Below are positions 36,190 to 44,974 of a stretch of DNA of 64,000 nucleotides, piece by piece. Origin of the DNA: Mariniphaga sp964559175. GTDB lineage: Bacteria; Bacteroidota; Bacteroidia; Bacteroidales; Prolixibacteraceae. The notes under the pieces are model-generated. The model searched no databases, was not told the DNA's origin, and worked only from the letters and a program-made list of their open reading frames with translations. Numbering within the stretch: the first letter of the stretch is position 1; each line of letters begins with the position of its first letter. The stretch lies in NCBI GenBank assembly GCA_964559175.1, contig CAZLGT010000010.1, forward strand, positions 1-64,000, read 5' to 3'. Position numbers and translations under genes: made by a program.

Positions 36190-36762
36190 TTAGTTATTTA
36201 AATATTTTCTTATCCATTCAGGTATTGGGTTTTGGGGCAGCGGAACACGGGCGTTGGGCACGCTCGAAAGACTGTTTACCCTGCCATGCGGTACTTCGCG
36301 GTGGCACTCCCAGCATTTCCGATCGGTGCGGTGACCATGGTGCCCATCTATGGTGGCTGTTAGTTTGGGATCGACCAAAAGTTGGGAATGACATCTGATG
36401 CAGTTTTGATGTACCGCTTTCGACCCCTCCTCTTTTATAAATATAACCTGTGGCTCATTTCTCAGGGTGAAAATGGTAGCATGCCGCATGCCGTCTTTTG
36501 CTTTGAAAAAGTAATGATTAAATACATTGTTGTGGGGGACATGGCAATCGTTGCAATTGGTCCACTCGCGGTGTGAACTGTGTGCCCATGTAGCATACTG
36601 TGGCGCCATAATGTGGCAGTTGGTGCAGGTAGCCGGATCATCTGACAAATAGGAGTGGGCTTTTGAGATGTAAATGGTAAAAAGACCAAGCCCAATAAAT
36701 ATGGCGGAGGCTATCAAAACCGGAAACCTCCATTTTGGCGGTGGAAGAAACTTTTTTATCAT
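36190..36762 (-). CDS. nrfH: Cytochrome c nitrite reductase small subunit (quinol-oxidising)
   Basis: 190 residues of the NapC/NirT family: a single N-terminal membrane helix (about 13-33) and four CxxCH motifs (CTNCH, CNDCH, CIRCH, CWECH). It takes electrons from menaquinol and hands them to NrfA. It is the first gene of the nrfH-nrfA-porin-PepSY run. The 220-bp region upstream faces a divergent outer-membrane protein gene. Confidence 0.95.
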   Translation of the reverse strand: MIKKFLPPPKWRFPVLIASAIFIGLGLFTIYISKAHSYLSDDPATCTNCHIMAPQYATWAHSSHREWTNCNDCHVPHNNVFNHYFFKAKDGMRHATIFTLRNEPQVIFIKEEGSKAVHQNCIRCHSQLLVDPKLTATIDGHHGHRTDRKCWECHREVPHGRVNSLSSVPNARVPLPQNPIPEWIRKYLNN

Positions 36763-36982
36763 AGTTCAGTATTGGTTGAATACTCCAAATATTATTCTTT
36801 TATTACTCTTAGGTTGTAATTGATGTTACATTTCTGCGAAAAAAGTGATTCTTTCCAGAGTTATTTAAAATGAAAATAAATAAGGTGGGGTTTCCAATTA
36901 ATTCCTGTATGTATTCGAATTTCGATTATTTTTAAGGCCGGAAAAGCTTTATCAATCGACTTTAACAAAAACCGAACTGATT

Positions 36983-38215
36983 ATGAAACATATTGTTGCT
37001 ATTCTGTTCATCTTTACCTCTTCTTATGCATTCTCACAAGGTTTTATTACAACGAAAGATATAAAAGTTGATTTCACCGGTTTTGTGAGGAACGATTTCA
37101 TTTTGGATACACGAAAGAATGTGGATGCCTGTGACCACTTACTGGAGTTTTTTCCTCAAAAACCTGAATTTGATTCCAATGGAGAAGACCTGAACGCCCG
37201 GGCCAGTGCTCATTTTCTGAATACCTTTTCCAGAATTGGCACCCGGTTTTCAGGTCTTGAGCTGGGAAAAGCAAAAGTGAGCGGATACATTGAGTTCGAT
37301 TTTACCGGAGGAAGCCTTACGCCTACACTGCGTTTAAGGCATGCAAATACCCAGTTTGTATGGCCTTCTTCCAAATTACTGGTTGGGCGCGCCTGGCATC
37401 CCACCTTTATTGAAAAGGTTTATCCTTCGGTACTGAACGAGAACACAGGCCTTCCTTTTCAGGTGTTTAACCGCAGTCCGCAACTGAGGTTTACCAAAAG
37501 CATGTCTGATAATTTTGAATTTATTACCGCTGCTGTTTATCAGTACGATTACAGCAACTCCGGACCTGACGGTAAAAATTACAAATACCAGCGAAATGCG
37601 GTAATTCCAAACCTGCATGCACAGGTTCAGTATTTTAACGAAAACTGGGTTTTGGGTGCTGCCCTCGACTGGAAAACCATACAACCCCGAACATCAACCA
37701 CCGGAACAAGCGGTACTTTTAAAACGAGTGAAAAATTAAGCACATGGGCAGCATTGGCGTATATGAAATTTACGAAGGAGAAATTTGAGTTGAAAGCAAA
37801 ATCGATGTACGGGCAAAACATGTGCGAAAGCCTGCTTCCCGGTGGCTATGCCGTTGCAACCGTAAATGCCTCTACCGGCGCCGAAACTTACACACCTTTT
37901 AATCATATTTACAACTGGGTAAACTTTACCTATGGTGCCGAATGGAAACTTGGATTTTTTGCCGGTTACCTGAAAAATATGGGTACAGCCGAAAATCCGG
38001 TTGGTCCACTTTATGGAATGGCAACCGACATTGATTTTATTTACAAGCTGTCGCCCCAGTTGATTTATACGTACCGGAATTTTATGTTTGGGTGGGAGCT
38101 TAGCATAACTACTGCTGCTTACGGAGCGAATGATTATACCGACTTTGCCAGGGTGAAAGCTACTGAAAACGTAACAAATTTCAGAAATATGCTGTCAATT
38201 GCTTACAATTTTTAA
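36983..38215 (+). CDS. Outer-membrane beta-barrel protein, porin-like
   Basis: 410 residues with a signal peptide (about 1-19, ending YAFSQ). It has repeated amphipathic strands, the DFTGFVRNDFILDTRKNVDA start and a C-terminal strand ending in an aromatic residue (NMLSIAYNF). It resembles DcaP-like or generic porins of Bacteroidota. Because it is divergent from nrfH, it might be coregulated with nitrite respiration, but nothing in the sequence proves that. Confidence 0.65.
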   Translation: MKHIVAILFIFTSSYAFSQGFITTKDIKVDFTGFVRNDFILDTRKNVDACDHLLEFFPQKPEFDSNGEDLNARASAHFLNTFSRIGTRFSGLELGKAKVSGYIEFDFTGGSLTPTLRLRHANTQFVWPSSKLLVGRAWHPTFIEKVYPSVLNENTGLPFQVFNRSPQLRFTKSMSDNFEFITAAVYQYDYSNSGPDGKNYKYQRNAVIPNLHAQVQYFNENWVLGAALDWKTIQPRTSTTGTSGTFKTSEKLSTWAALAYMKFTKEKFELKAKSMYGQNMCESLLPGGYAVATVNASTGAETYTPFNHIYNWVNFTYGAEWKLGFFAGYLKNMGTAENPVGPLYGMATDIDFIYKLSPQLIYTYRNFMFGWELSITTAAYGANDYTDFARVKATENVTNFRNMLSIAYNF

Positions 38216-38232
38216 ATTTCCTTTTATTTTTG
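38199..38232 (+). promoter_or_regulatory. Putative promoter for the ACT-paaK-ACT operon
   Basis: TTG at 38199-38201 and TATTTTTG at 38225-38232 are spaced 23 bp apart and match the Bacteroidota -33/-7 pattern. It overlaps the 3' end of the porin gene and lies about 70 bp before the first ACT gene. Confidence 0.45.
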
Positions 38233-38302
38233 CTTGAAAATTGCATGAAAATTCAGCCTGATGTCATTTTCAGTCTGCTTTTTTATTAAAAAATCGACAG
38301 GT

Positions 38303-38734
38303 ATGGCTTATGAAATTTCAGTTTTTCTTGAGAATAAAATTGCTCATTTCGAGAAAATTACCCGTGTGTTAAAATCGGAGCAGATAAATATCCGATCGCT
38401 AAACCTTACTAACATTTTACATGGCTGGGGCGTACTTAACCTGCTGGTTGACCAGCCGGAAAAAGCTTATCAGGCACTGGCCGATCAGGGTAATTCGGTA
38501 GCATTGCGCGAGGTAATTGCCCTTGAAATGAAAGATGAGGCCGGCGGACTGGACGAATTGCTTGTGAAAATTGCACGGGTGGGCATTCATATTGAAAATG
38601 CCTACAGCCGGCTTATTTCACAAACCAACATGGCCATACTCATTCTCGATGTTCCGGATGTTTTGGAGGCAAGGAAATTGCTCGAACAAAACGGAATTCC
38701 AATTCTCGATGACCAAACGGTTTACGGGAAATAA
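38303..38734 (+). CDS. Tandem ACT-domain protein (first)
   Basis: 143 residues from the ATG at 38303; a longer frame from 38261 adds a non-conserved leader. Two ACT domains lie in tandem (AYEISVFLENKIAHFEKITRVLKSEQINIRSL and GGLDELLVKIARVGIHIENAYSRLISQTNMAILIL). These small double-ACT proteins bind amino acids and typically flank phenylacetate-CoA ligase genes. It is likely a sensor or effector for aromatic amino acid or arylacetate metabolism. It is a paralogue of the protein at 40100. Confidence 0.82.
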   Translation: MAYEISVFLENKIAHFEKITRVLKSEQINIRSLNLTNILHGWGVLNLLVDQPEKAYQALADQGNSVALREVIALEMKDEAGGLDELLVKIARVGIHIENAYSRLISQTNMAILILDVPDVLEARKLLEQNGIPILDDQTVYGK

Positions 38735-38795
38735 AAGGCCAGACTCCCTTTCACAAAAAGCAAAGCAAAAAAATATTTTTTTGAAAAAGAAACGA

Positions 38796-40094
38796 ATGAT
38801 TTGGAACGAAAAAAAGGAATGTGCCTCGCGCGATGAAATGGCTGCTGTTCAAAGCGAACGGCTTACCCAGACGGTGCGGCGCATTTACCACAATGTACCC
38901 GGATACCGTGCTAAAATGCAGGAAAAGGGTCTGCTTCCGGGCGATATTCAATTGGCAGAAGATTTAAGCAAACTGCCTTTTACCAATAAATCGGATTTGC
39001 GCGACAATTACCCGTTTGGTATGTTTACCGTACCCATGAGTGAGATTGTGCGGGTGCATGCCAGCTCGGGAACTACCGGAAAACCAACCGTTGTGGGCTA
39101 TACCCGCAACGATTTGCAAATGTGGTCCGAAGTGGTGACCCGCACCCTTTGCATGGCCGGAGTTCACAGAAACGATATCGTGCAGGTAGCTTACGGCTAC
39201 GGCTTGTTTACCGGTGGCCTCGGGTTGCATTACGGAACTGAAAACCTGGGAGCTACGGTAATCCCCATTTCGGGGGGAAATACAAAAAAACAAATTCAGC
39301 TGATGCAGGATTTCGGTACGTCGGTTATTGCCTGTACACCTTCGTATGCGCTGTTTTTAGCCGAAGTAATGCAGGAAATGGGAATCGAACCCGACTCGCT
39401 GAATCTTCGGATTGGTATTTTTGGCGCCGAACCCTGGAGTGAAAACATGCGCCGGGAAATTGAAGCGAAACTGAAACTGAAAGCCATCGATATATACGGA
39501 CTGAGCGAAGTGGTTGGGCCGGGCGTTTCCTGCGAGTGCGAACAACAGGCCGGGATGCACATCAACGAAGACCATTTTATTCCTGAAATTATTGACCCGG
39601 AAACGCTGGAACCGCTTCCTGCCGGCGAACTGGGTGAACTGGTTTTTTCCACGGTAACCAAAGAGGGGATTCCCATTTTGCGCTACCGCACGCGTGACCT
39701 CACCCGGCTGAACTACGAAAAATGCGCCTGTGGCCGCACCCTGGTACGCATGGAAAAATGCACCGGCCGTTCCGACGATATGCTCATTATTCGCGGCGTG
39801 AATGTGTTCCCGTCGCAAATTGAAAGCGTACTGCTGGAAATGAGCGAAACCGAACCGCACTACCTGCTTATTGTGGAGCGCGAAGGTTCGCTTGATGTGC
39901 TGAAACTGCTTGTGGAAGTTCAGGAGCAGTTTTTCTCCGATGAAATTCGCGAACTGGAGGCGTTGCGAAAAAAAATTACAGTAAATATTCAGGGTACACT
40001 GGGTGTTTCGGTGGATGTGAAACTGGTGGAACCGAAAACCATTGAACGTACGGCAGGCAAGGCCAAACGGGTAATCGACAACAGAAAAATCTGA
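38796..40094 (+). CDS. paaK: Phenylacetate-CoA ligase
   Basis: 432 residues from the ATG at 38796 (an upstream frame to 38571 overlaps the ACT gene). Adenylate-forming ligase motifs are HASSGTTGKPTVVGYT (about 97-112), IDIYGLSEVVGPG and YRTRDLTRL, followed by the C-terminal swivelling domain (GRSDDMLIIRGVNVFPSQIE). It makes phenylacetyl-CoA (or another arylacetyl-CoA) from acid, ATP and CoA. Placement between two ACT proteins and upstream of a 2-oxoacid:ferredoxin oxidoreductase suggests use in arylacetate to aromatic amino acid interconversion. Confidence 0.92.
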   Translation: MIWNEKKECASRDEMAAVQSERLTQTVRRIYHNVPGYRAKMQEKGLLPGDIQLAEDLSKLPFTNKSDLRDNYPFGMFTVPMSEIVRVHASSGTTGKPTVVGYTRNDLQMWSEVVTRTLCMAGVHRNDIVQVAYGYGLFTGGLGLHYGTENLGATVIPISGGNTKKQIQLMQDFGTSVIACTPSYALFLAEVMQEMGIEPDSLNLRIGIFGAEPWSENMRREIEAKLKLKAIDIYGLSEVVGPGVSCECEQQAGMHINEDHFIPEIIDPETLEPLPAGELGELVFSTVTKEGIPILRYRTRDLTRLNYEKCACGRTLVRMEKCTGRSDDMLIIRGVNVFPSQIESVLLEMSETEPHYLLIVEREGSLDVLKLLVEVQEQFFSDEIRELEALRKKITVNIQGTLGVSVDVKLVEPKTIERTAGKAKRVIDNRKI

Positions 40095-40099
40095 AAAAT

Positions 40100-40528
40100 A
40101 TGAAAGCAAAACAAGTTTCGGTATTTCTTGAAAATAAATCGGGCAGACTGAACGAAGTAGCTCAGATTTTGGGTGAGGCAGGAATAAATATTTCAGCTTT
40201 TACGGTAGCCGATACATCTGATTTCGGGGTTTTACGCCTGATTGTTTCTGATCCGGAAAAAGCTTGCGATGTGCTGAAAGAAAATCATTTTTCGGTGCGA
40301 ACAACCGATGTGGTTCTGGTAAAAAGTGCTAACCGGCCGGGAGCATTGTCGCGCTTGTTGCAAATTTTGAACAATGGAGGTGTTTTTATCGAATATCTCT
40401 ATGCTTTTTCAATGAACGACGATAAGGCAGTGTTTGTAATAAGGCCCACAAATCTTGAAAAATGTATCAGCATACTTGAAAATCAAAAAGACGAACTTTT
40501 GGAAACCGGATCTGATTACCAGATGTAA
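40100..40528 (+). CDS. Tandem ACT-domain protein (second)
   Basis: 142 residues with two ACT domains (KQVSVFLENKSGRLNEVAQILGEAGINISAFTV and SANRPGALSRLLQILNNGGVFIEYLYAFS). It is closer to the canonical ACT pattern, with G-R-L-x-E, than the first copy. It follows paaK by 5 bp, so it is certainly in the same transcript. Predicted role: aromatic amino acid binding. Confidence 0.85.
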   Translation: MKAKQVSVFLENKSGRLNEVAQILGEAGINISAFTVADTSDFGVLRLIVSDPEKACDVLKENHFSVRTTDVVLVKSANRPGALSRLLQILNNGGVFIEYLYAFSMNDDKAVFVIRPTNLEKCISILENQKDELLETGSDYQM

Positions 40529-40648
40529 ATCTTTAGCTGTTTTTTGTTGAAAAAGAGCATTGTCCCTGCCGTGTCGGCATACAGGCTTTTGGGCAGTGAA
40601 GTATTAAATTCAGAATGTGTATATTTGAAATCAATTTATAAAGAAGGA

Positions 40649-41488
40649 ATGAAACAAATAGCTGTACAGGGAATTGTCGGGTCTTTTCATGAAGATGCGG
40701 CGCTGAAATATTTCAACGAAAAAATTAAAATTATTGAGTGTAAGTCGTTTACAAGTGTTTGCGACCTGGTGGATGCAGATAAGGTGGACTATGCCGTAAT
40801 GGCCATAGAAAATTCCATTGCCGGAAGTTTGCTGAAGAATTACCAGTTAATCCGTGATTATCATTTGAGGATTACCGGTGAAATTTACCTGCACATCCAA
40901 ATGAACCTGATGGCCGTTCCCGGTGTAAAACCAGCCGATATTACGGATATTTATTCTCATCCCATAGCTTTACAGCAGTGTATGGAATACCTCGAAAAAT
41001 ATTTTCCGAATGTGGAACTGCACGAGGGGATCGATACTGCCGGGGCTGCCAAGTTTATTTCAGAAACCCGCCCGTTAAATGCAGCTGCCATTGGCAACCT
41101 GCGTTCGGCCGATTTATACAAGCTCGAAGTTCTTGAAACCGGTGTAGAAACCAACAAAAAGAACTATACCCGGTTTCTTATTCTGGCTAAACATGGCATT
41201 CCCACCGAAAAAGCCAACAAAGCATCGTTGTGTTTTGAGGTTGGCCATTTTTATGGCTCGCTGGCCAGGGTGCTCAATGTTTTTGCCGAAAATGAGATCA
41301 ATTTAACTAAGATTCAATCGGTTCCAATAATCGGAAAACCCAACGAATATACTTTTCATGTGGATGTCGAGTGGGAGGAGCTTGAAAATTATGAAAAGGC
41401 AATTCACCAGGTGTTGAAAAGTGTTTCGAGCCTGGCTATTCTGGGAGAATACGAAAGAGGAGAAACTTCAATAAGCAATGGAAATTAA
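40649..41488 (+). CDS. pheA: Prephenate dehydratase
   Basis: 279 residues from the ATG at 40649, which has a good AAGAAGGA ribosome site; an earlier TTG at 40544 gives a non-conserved leader. The catalytic PDT domain (about 1-180) has QGIVGSFHEDAALKYF, the family motif with ENSIAGSL, and ETNKKNYTRFLIL, whose TRF is catalytic. A C-terminal ACT domain (about 195-270, ASLCFEVGHFYGSLARVLNVFAENEINLTKIQSVP) gives phenylalanine feedback. No chorismate mutase domain is fused. It supplies phenylpyruvate for the neighbouring aminotransferase. Confidence 0.93.
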   Translation: MKQIAVQGIVGSFHEDAALKYFNEKIKIIECKSFTSVCDLVDADKVDYAVMAIENSIAGSLLKNYQLIRDYHLRITGEIYLHIQMNLMAVPGVKPADITDIYSHPIALQQCMEYLEKYFPNVELHEGIDTAGAAKFISETRPLNAAAIGNLRSADLYKLEVLETGVETNKKNYTRFLILAKHGIPTEKANKASLCFEVGHFYGSLARVLNVFAENEINLTKIQSVPIIGKPNEYTFHVDVEWEELENYEKAIHQVLKSVSSLAILGEYERGETSISNGN

Positions 41489-41546
41489 CCGGGAATATAC
41501 TTTTTTGAAATAAATTATATAGCTCGAATACTGTAAATTAAAAGAT

Positions 41547-42071
41547 ATGAACAAAATTGCAATTTTCTTTGGTCCGCTCGACGGAGCCGTTCACAAAGTG
41601 GCTGAAAAAATAAAAGAAGCCATTGGGGAAGAGAAAGTGGTGATGGTGCCGGTGCAGGATGCCACTGTGGCTGATTTGGAAAAATACGATAAAATTATTT
41701 TCGGACTTTCCACCGTTGGTAAGGAAACCTGGCATGCCAAATACAATAACAACGACTGGGCTAAATTTTTACCCGAAATTTCGAAAACCCGGTACGAAGG
41801 GAAAAACCTGGCCATTTTTGGTTTGGGCGATCATGTTACCTATGCGGCCACATTTGTCGATCATATTGGGCTGCTCGCTCGCGAACTGATGAAAAACGGA
41901 GCAAAACTGGTTGGGCAGGTTTCGACTGATGGTTATGAATTCGACGATTCGGAAGCCATAATCGACGGCAAATTTTTAGGGTTACCTGTGGATGAGGATT
42001 TTGAACCGGAAATGACCGACGAAAGAGTGAAAAACTGGGTGGAACTGCTTCGTCCACATTTCGGATTTTGA
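41547..42071 (+). CDS. Flavodoxin-like protein with atypical phosphate loop
   Basis: 174 residues, flavodoxin length. The second and third FMN loops are recognisable (STVGKETWHAKYNNNDW and IFGLGDHVTYAATFVDHIG), and the C terminus fits long-chain flavodoxins. The first loop, normally T/S-x-T-G-x-T, reads FFGPLDGAVHKVA, so the usual phosphate-binding hydroxyls are missing. It may bind FMN in an altered way or not at all. It lies between pheA and the aminotransferase, a possible alternative electron carrier for the oxidoreductase downstream (inference). Confidence 0.78.
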   Translation: MNKIAIFFGPLDGAVHKVAEKIKEAIGEEKVVMVPVQDATVADLEKYDKIIFGLSTVGKETWHAKYNNNDWAKFLPEISKTRYEGKNLAIFGLGDHVTYAATFVDHIGLLARELMKNGAKLVGQVSTDGYEFDDSEAIIDGKFLGLPVDEDFEPEMTDERVKNWVELLRPHFGF

Positions 42072-42173
42072 TCTTTTTGCATTTCTTCTTTTATTGACTG
42101 TTACCTGAGCAGTCACAAATTTTTTTTTTTAATCTGATATGGAAGCCTGTCTTTACCGGAAAATGTACTTCTT

Positions 42174-43493
42174 ATGAAAAATTCGCCAATTAGTAGAGAG
42201 ACTGTTGATGAAAAGATAAGGGAACTTCGGATTGCCGACGCGGGTAAAGCGTCCATTCGTGAAATAGTAGCGCTGGTAAACCTGGTGGAGGAGGAAACCG
42301 GCCAAAAATATGTGCGCATGGAAATGGGCGTTCCTGGCTTACCGCCGGCACAGGTTGGAGTGGAGGCTGAAATTGAAGCGTTACAGCGGGGTGTGGCGGC
42401 CATCTATCCCATGGTTGATGGAATAAAACCACTGAAAGAGGAGGCGTCGCGCTTTGTGAAAAATTTCCTCAACATCGAAGTTTTTCCCAAAGGTTGCATT
42501 CCGACCGTTGGTTCCATGCAGGGAACGTATGCTTCTTTTATGGCTGCGGCCAATGCCACTGTTGGGAAAGACACCACGCTGTTTATCGACCCGGGGTTTC
42601 CGGTGCAAAAACAGCAAATGATGGTGCTGGGGCAGAAATTCGAAACCTTTGACGTGTTTAACTTCAGGGGAGAAAAACTGAGGGCCAAACTGGAAGAGTT
42701 TCTTTCCAAAGGAAATATCTGTTCCATTGTTTATTCCAATCCGAATAATCCCACCTGGATTTGTTTTACCGACGAAGAATTGCAGATTATCGGCGATTTG
42801 GCCAACAAATACGATGTGATTGTAATGGAAGACCTGGCTTACTTCGGCATGGATTTCCGGCAGGATTTTTCGAAACCCGGCCAGCCGCCTTATCAGCCAA
42901 CGGTTGCAAAATACACCAACAATTACATATTGTTTATTTCCAGTTCCAAAATATTTTCGTATGCCGGCCAGCGGTGCGGTCTGATGGTAATTTCCGATGT
43001 TCTTTTTAAACGCGATTACCCGGCGTTGCAAAAACGGTTTGGAGGAACTGATTTTGGCAGTACCATCACATTGCGATTACTTTACGCACTTTCGTCAGGT
43101 ACCAGCCATTCTGCACAGTGGGCACTTGCCGCTATGTTGAAAGCCGCCAACGAAGGCCGTTTTAATTTTGTGGAAGAAGTGAAGGAGTATGGTGAGAAAG
43201 CCAAAGTAATGAAAAAACTTTTCCTCGAAAACGGATTCGATATAGTTTACAAAAAAGACATAGACCTGCCCGTTGCCGACGGATTCTATTTCACCATATC
43301 GTACCCGGTAATGACAGGAAACCAACTGGTTGCAAACCTTCTTTATTATGGAATCAGCGCCATTGCACTCGACAATACAGGAAGCAACGAGGAGGGTATC
43401 CGTGCCTGTGTTTCGTTTGTGAAACGCGAACAGTTTGCTGATTTGGAACACCGGTTAAAATTATTCAACGCCCATTTTTCTGAAAATAACTGA
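42174..43493 (+). CDS. Class I/II pyridoxal-phosphate aminotransferase
   Basis: 439 residues, fold-type I. PLP motifs: SNPNNPTWICF (about 182-192), VMEDLAYFGMD, and the lysine region SSSKIFSYAGQRCGLMV (about 260-276). It probably transfers amino groups between aromatic or branched-chain 2-oxoacids and an amino donor. Context favours phenylpyruvate or indolepyruvate: prephenate dehydratase and paaK are upstream and the ferredoxin oxidoreductase downstream. It is followed 12 bp later by the Crp/Fnr regulator. Confidence 0.85.
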   Translation: MKNSPISRETVDEKIRELRIADAGKASIREIVALVNLVEEETGQKYVRMEMGVPGLPPAQVGVEAEIEALQRGVAAIYPMVDGIKPLKEEASRFVKNFLNIEVFPKGCIPTVGSMQGTYASFMAAANATVGKDTTLFIDPGFPVQKQQMMVLGQKFETFDVFNFRGEKLRAKLEEFLSKGNICSIVYSNPNNPTWICFTDEELQIIGDLANKYDVIVMEDLAYFGMDFRQDFSKPGQPPYQPTVAKYTNNYILFISSSKIFSYAGQRCGLMVISDVLFKRDYPALQKRFGGTDFGSTITLRLLYALSSGTSHSAQWALAAMLKAANEGRFNFVEEVKEYGEKAKVMKKLFLENGFDIVYKKDIDLPVADGFYFTISYPVMTGNQLVANLLYYGISAIALDNTGSNEEGIRACVSFVKREQFADLEHRLKLFNAHFSENN

Positions 43494-43505
43494 GGGAGGA
43501 AGAGG

Positions 43506-44072
43506 ATGGATCAACAGAAAGTTCTTTTAAGGTATAATGTCACACTCAAATTGCTTCAAAACCTTAGCCTTAAAAGTAAACCAACTGTTCTGAAAAAAGG
43601 AGAATCTTTTATTGACTATGGTGAAAAAACACAGAAAATTGGCATTTTGATAAGTGGTCTGCTTTATTCCACCTACGTTGCCGAAAGTGGTACAGAATGG
43701 GTTTCGCGGTTTTTTTTTCCTCCCAATAATTTTATTGTGAGCAATCACCGAAGCTTTTATCTGGGAAAAAACTCCAGCGAATCCATCCGGGCATACGAAG
43801 ACTCAGAATTAATTTACATAGCCAAAGAGGAGTTCAAATATTTACTCGATAATAATTCCGGATTCGAGCGTACCGTCAGGATACTTGCCGAAGAAAGTTA
43901 TGTGCAGGCCCTGGAGCGAATCCACTCGTTTCAGTCGCTGAATGCCGAACAGCGAATTCGTAAATTTTTTGATGAATACCCTGAATTGGGAAAAAAACTG
44001 CAACGCCAGCACATTGCCTCCTATTTGGGTATTCACCGCAACATTCTTACCCGGTTTCTTTATAAAATCTGA
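43506..44072 (+). CDS. Crp/Fnr-family transcription regulator
   Basis: 188 residues: a cyclic-nucleotide-binding-like beta barrel (about 20-110), dimer helix (about 115-145) and a short winged helix (RQHIASYLGIHRNILTRFL, about 167-185). The glycine-rich ligand loop is not conserved for cAMP and no FNR cysteine cluster is seen, so the effector is unknown. The start has a strong GGAGGAAGAGG ribosome site. It is placed directly upstream of the 2-oxoacid oxidoreductase operon, whose promoter overlaps a palindrome at 44077, making it the obvious candidate regulator. Confidence 0.82.
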   Translation: MDQQKVLLRYNVTLKLLQNLSLKSKPTVLKKGESFIDYGEKTQKIGILISGLLYSTYVAESGTEWVSRFFFPPNNFIVSNHRSFYLGKNSSESIRAYEDSELIYIAKEEFKYLLDNNSGFERTVRILAEESYVQALERIHSFQSLNAEQRIRKFFDEYPELGKKLQRQHIASYLGIHRNILTRFLYKI

Positions 44073-44076
44073 TAAA

Positions 44077-44120
44077 GCAACATTAGTTGCATAGTTTCCG
44101 CCGGTTAAAAAATAGTTTTG
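44077..44120 (+). promoter_or_regulatory. Promoter with overlapping palindrome for the 2-oxoacid oxidoreductase operon
   Basis: TTG at 44087-44089 and TAGTTTTG at 44113-44120 match the Bacteroidota -33/-7 elements (23 bp apart). The perfect palindrome GCAAC-ATTA-GTTGC (44077-44090) covers the -33 element and could be an operator for the regulator encoded just upstream. A second perfect palindrome, AAGATTTAAATCTT, sits in the leader at 44194-44207. About 170 bp of leader remain before the ferredoxin start. Confidence 0.55.
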
Positions 44121-44291
44121 CAAACCGGATTCAAATTTTAACCGGAACAGAGGAAAAACTAACAATTTATTAGTGGATTTTTTAATTGGTTTAAAGATTT
44201 AAATCTTCGGAAGGTTTATTGGAATAACCTGATTTTTATGGTGTTTTTAAATGGAAAAGGTTGTTAATTTTAGCAGAAAATTTGATAAAAT

Positions 44292-44516
44292 ATGGCAAAA
44301 GTAAGAGGAGCTGTCGTAGTTGACAAAGAAGGTTGCAAAGGTTGTGAGCTTTGTGTGGAAGCCTGTCCTGAAGACGTTTTGGCTTTGAATAAGGAAGTAA
44401 ACAGTCGCGGTTATCATTATTCATATATGAAAAATCCCGAGGCCTGTATTGGTTGCGCCAACTGCGGCGTGGTTTGTCCTGATACCTGTATTACGATTTA
44501 CCGGGTCAGAATTTAA
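44292..44516 (+). CDS. 2-oxoacid:ferredoxin oxidoreductase, ferredoxin-like delta subunit
   Basis: 74 residues with two 4Fe-4S motifs: CKGCELCVEACP and CIGCANCGVVCP. This small subunit passes electrons from the catalytic subunits to ferredoxin, as KorD/VorD do. It is normally directly followed by the alpha subunit; here a four-helix-bundle gene lies between them. Confidence 0.92.
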   Translation: MAKVRGAVVVDKEGCKGCELCVEACPEDVLALNKEVNSRGYHYSYMKNPEACIGCANCGVVCPDTCITIYRVRI

Positions 44517-44549
44517 GGACGTAATAGCAGAATCAGATTAACTTCCTGA

Positions 44550-44566
44550 TTCCTTATTCCTTATTC
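44550..44566 (+). repeat. Left inverted repeat flanking the four-helix-bundle gene
   Basis: TTCCTTATTCCTTATTC here matches the reverse complement of the sequence around 44969-44985 (15 of 17 positions), on the other side of the four-helix-bundle gene. Confidence 0.7.
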
Positions 44567-44605
44567 GATATTTTTTATTTAAGAATACATTTAAGTTGAA
44601 CTGAT

Positions 44606-44974
44606 ATGAATACGAACAGGATTTTTGATTTGGAAGACCGATTAATAGATTTTTCAATTGAAACCAGTGAGATTGTAGAACAATTACCATCAACCAAATT
44701 TGCAAATCATATTGGTGGTCAATTAATAAGATCGGGTAGCTCACCTGCTTTGAATTATGGAGAAGCACAATCTGCCGAGTCACCAGTTGATTTTATTCAT
44801 AAATTGAAAGTAGTACTTAAGGAATTACGTGAAAGCAGAGTTTGTTTGAAAATTATAATCAGAAAACCATTATTACCCGAAGCAAGAGTGTTACCTACTT
44901 TAAATGAATGTAATGAATTGATTGCAATTTTTTTGAAAAGTATTGATACGGCGAATAAGAATAGAAGGAAATAA
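44606..44974 (+). CDS. Four-helix-bundle protein (rRNA intervening-sequence/S23 family)
   Basis: 122 residues, all helical, with the family features RIFDLEDRLIDFSIETSEIVEQLP, IGGQLIRSGSSPALNYGEAQSAES, FIHKLKVVLKELRESRVCLKII and LPEARVLPTLNECNELIAIF. Homologues were first seen in 23S rRNA intervening sequences, and many copies sit scattered in Bacteroidota genomes; their function is unknown. It is related in fold to the Avd protein of diversity-generating retroelements, but no reverse transcriptase is near. It interrupts the oxidoreductase operon between delta and alpha subunit genes and is flanked by inverted AT-rich repeats. Confidence 0.85.
   Translation: MNTNRIFDLEDRLIDFSIETSEIVEQLPSTKFANHIGGQLIRSGSSPALNYGEAQSAESPVDFIHKLKVVLKELRESRVCLKIIIRKPLLPEARVLPTLNECNELIAIFLKSIDTANKNRRK

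Noticed and set aside
39357..40109. 250-residue ORF on the minus strand
   Set aside because: Antisense to paaK; composition rich in F, N and H is the typical complement of a coding strand.
42381..43031. 216-residue ORF on the minus strand
   Set aside because: Antisense to the aminotransferase gene, no domain pattern.
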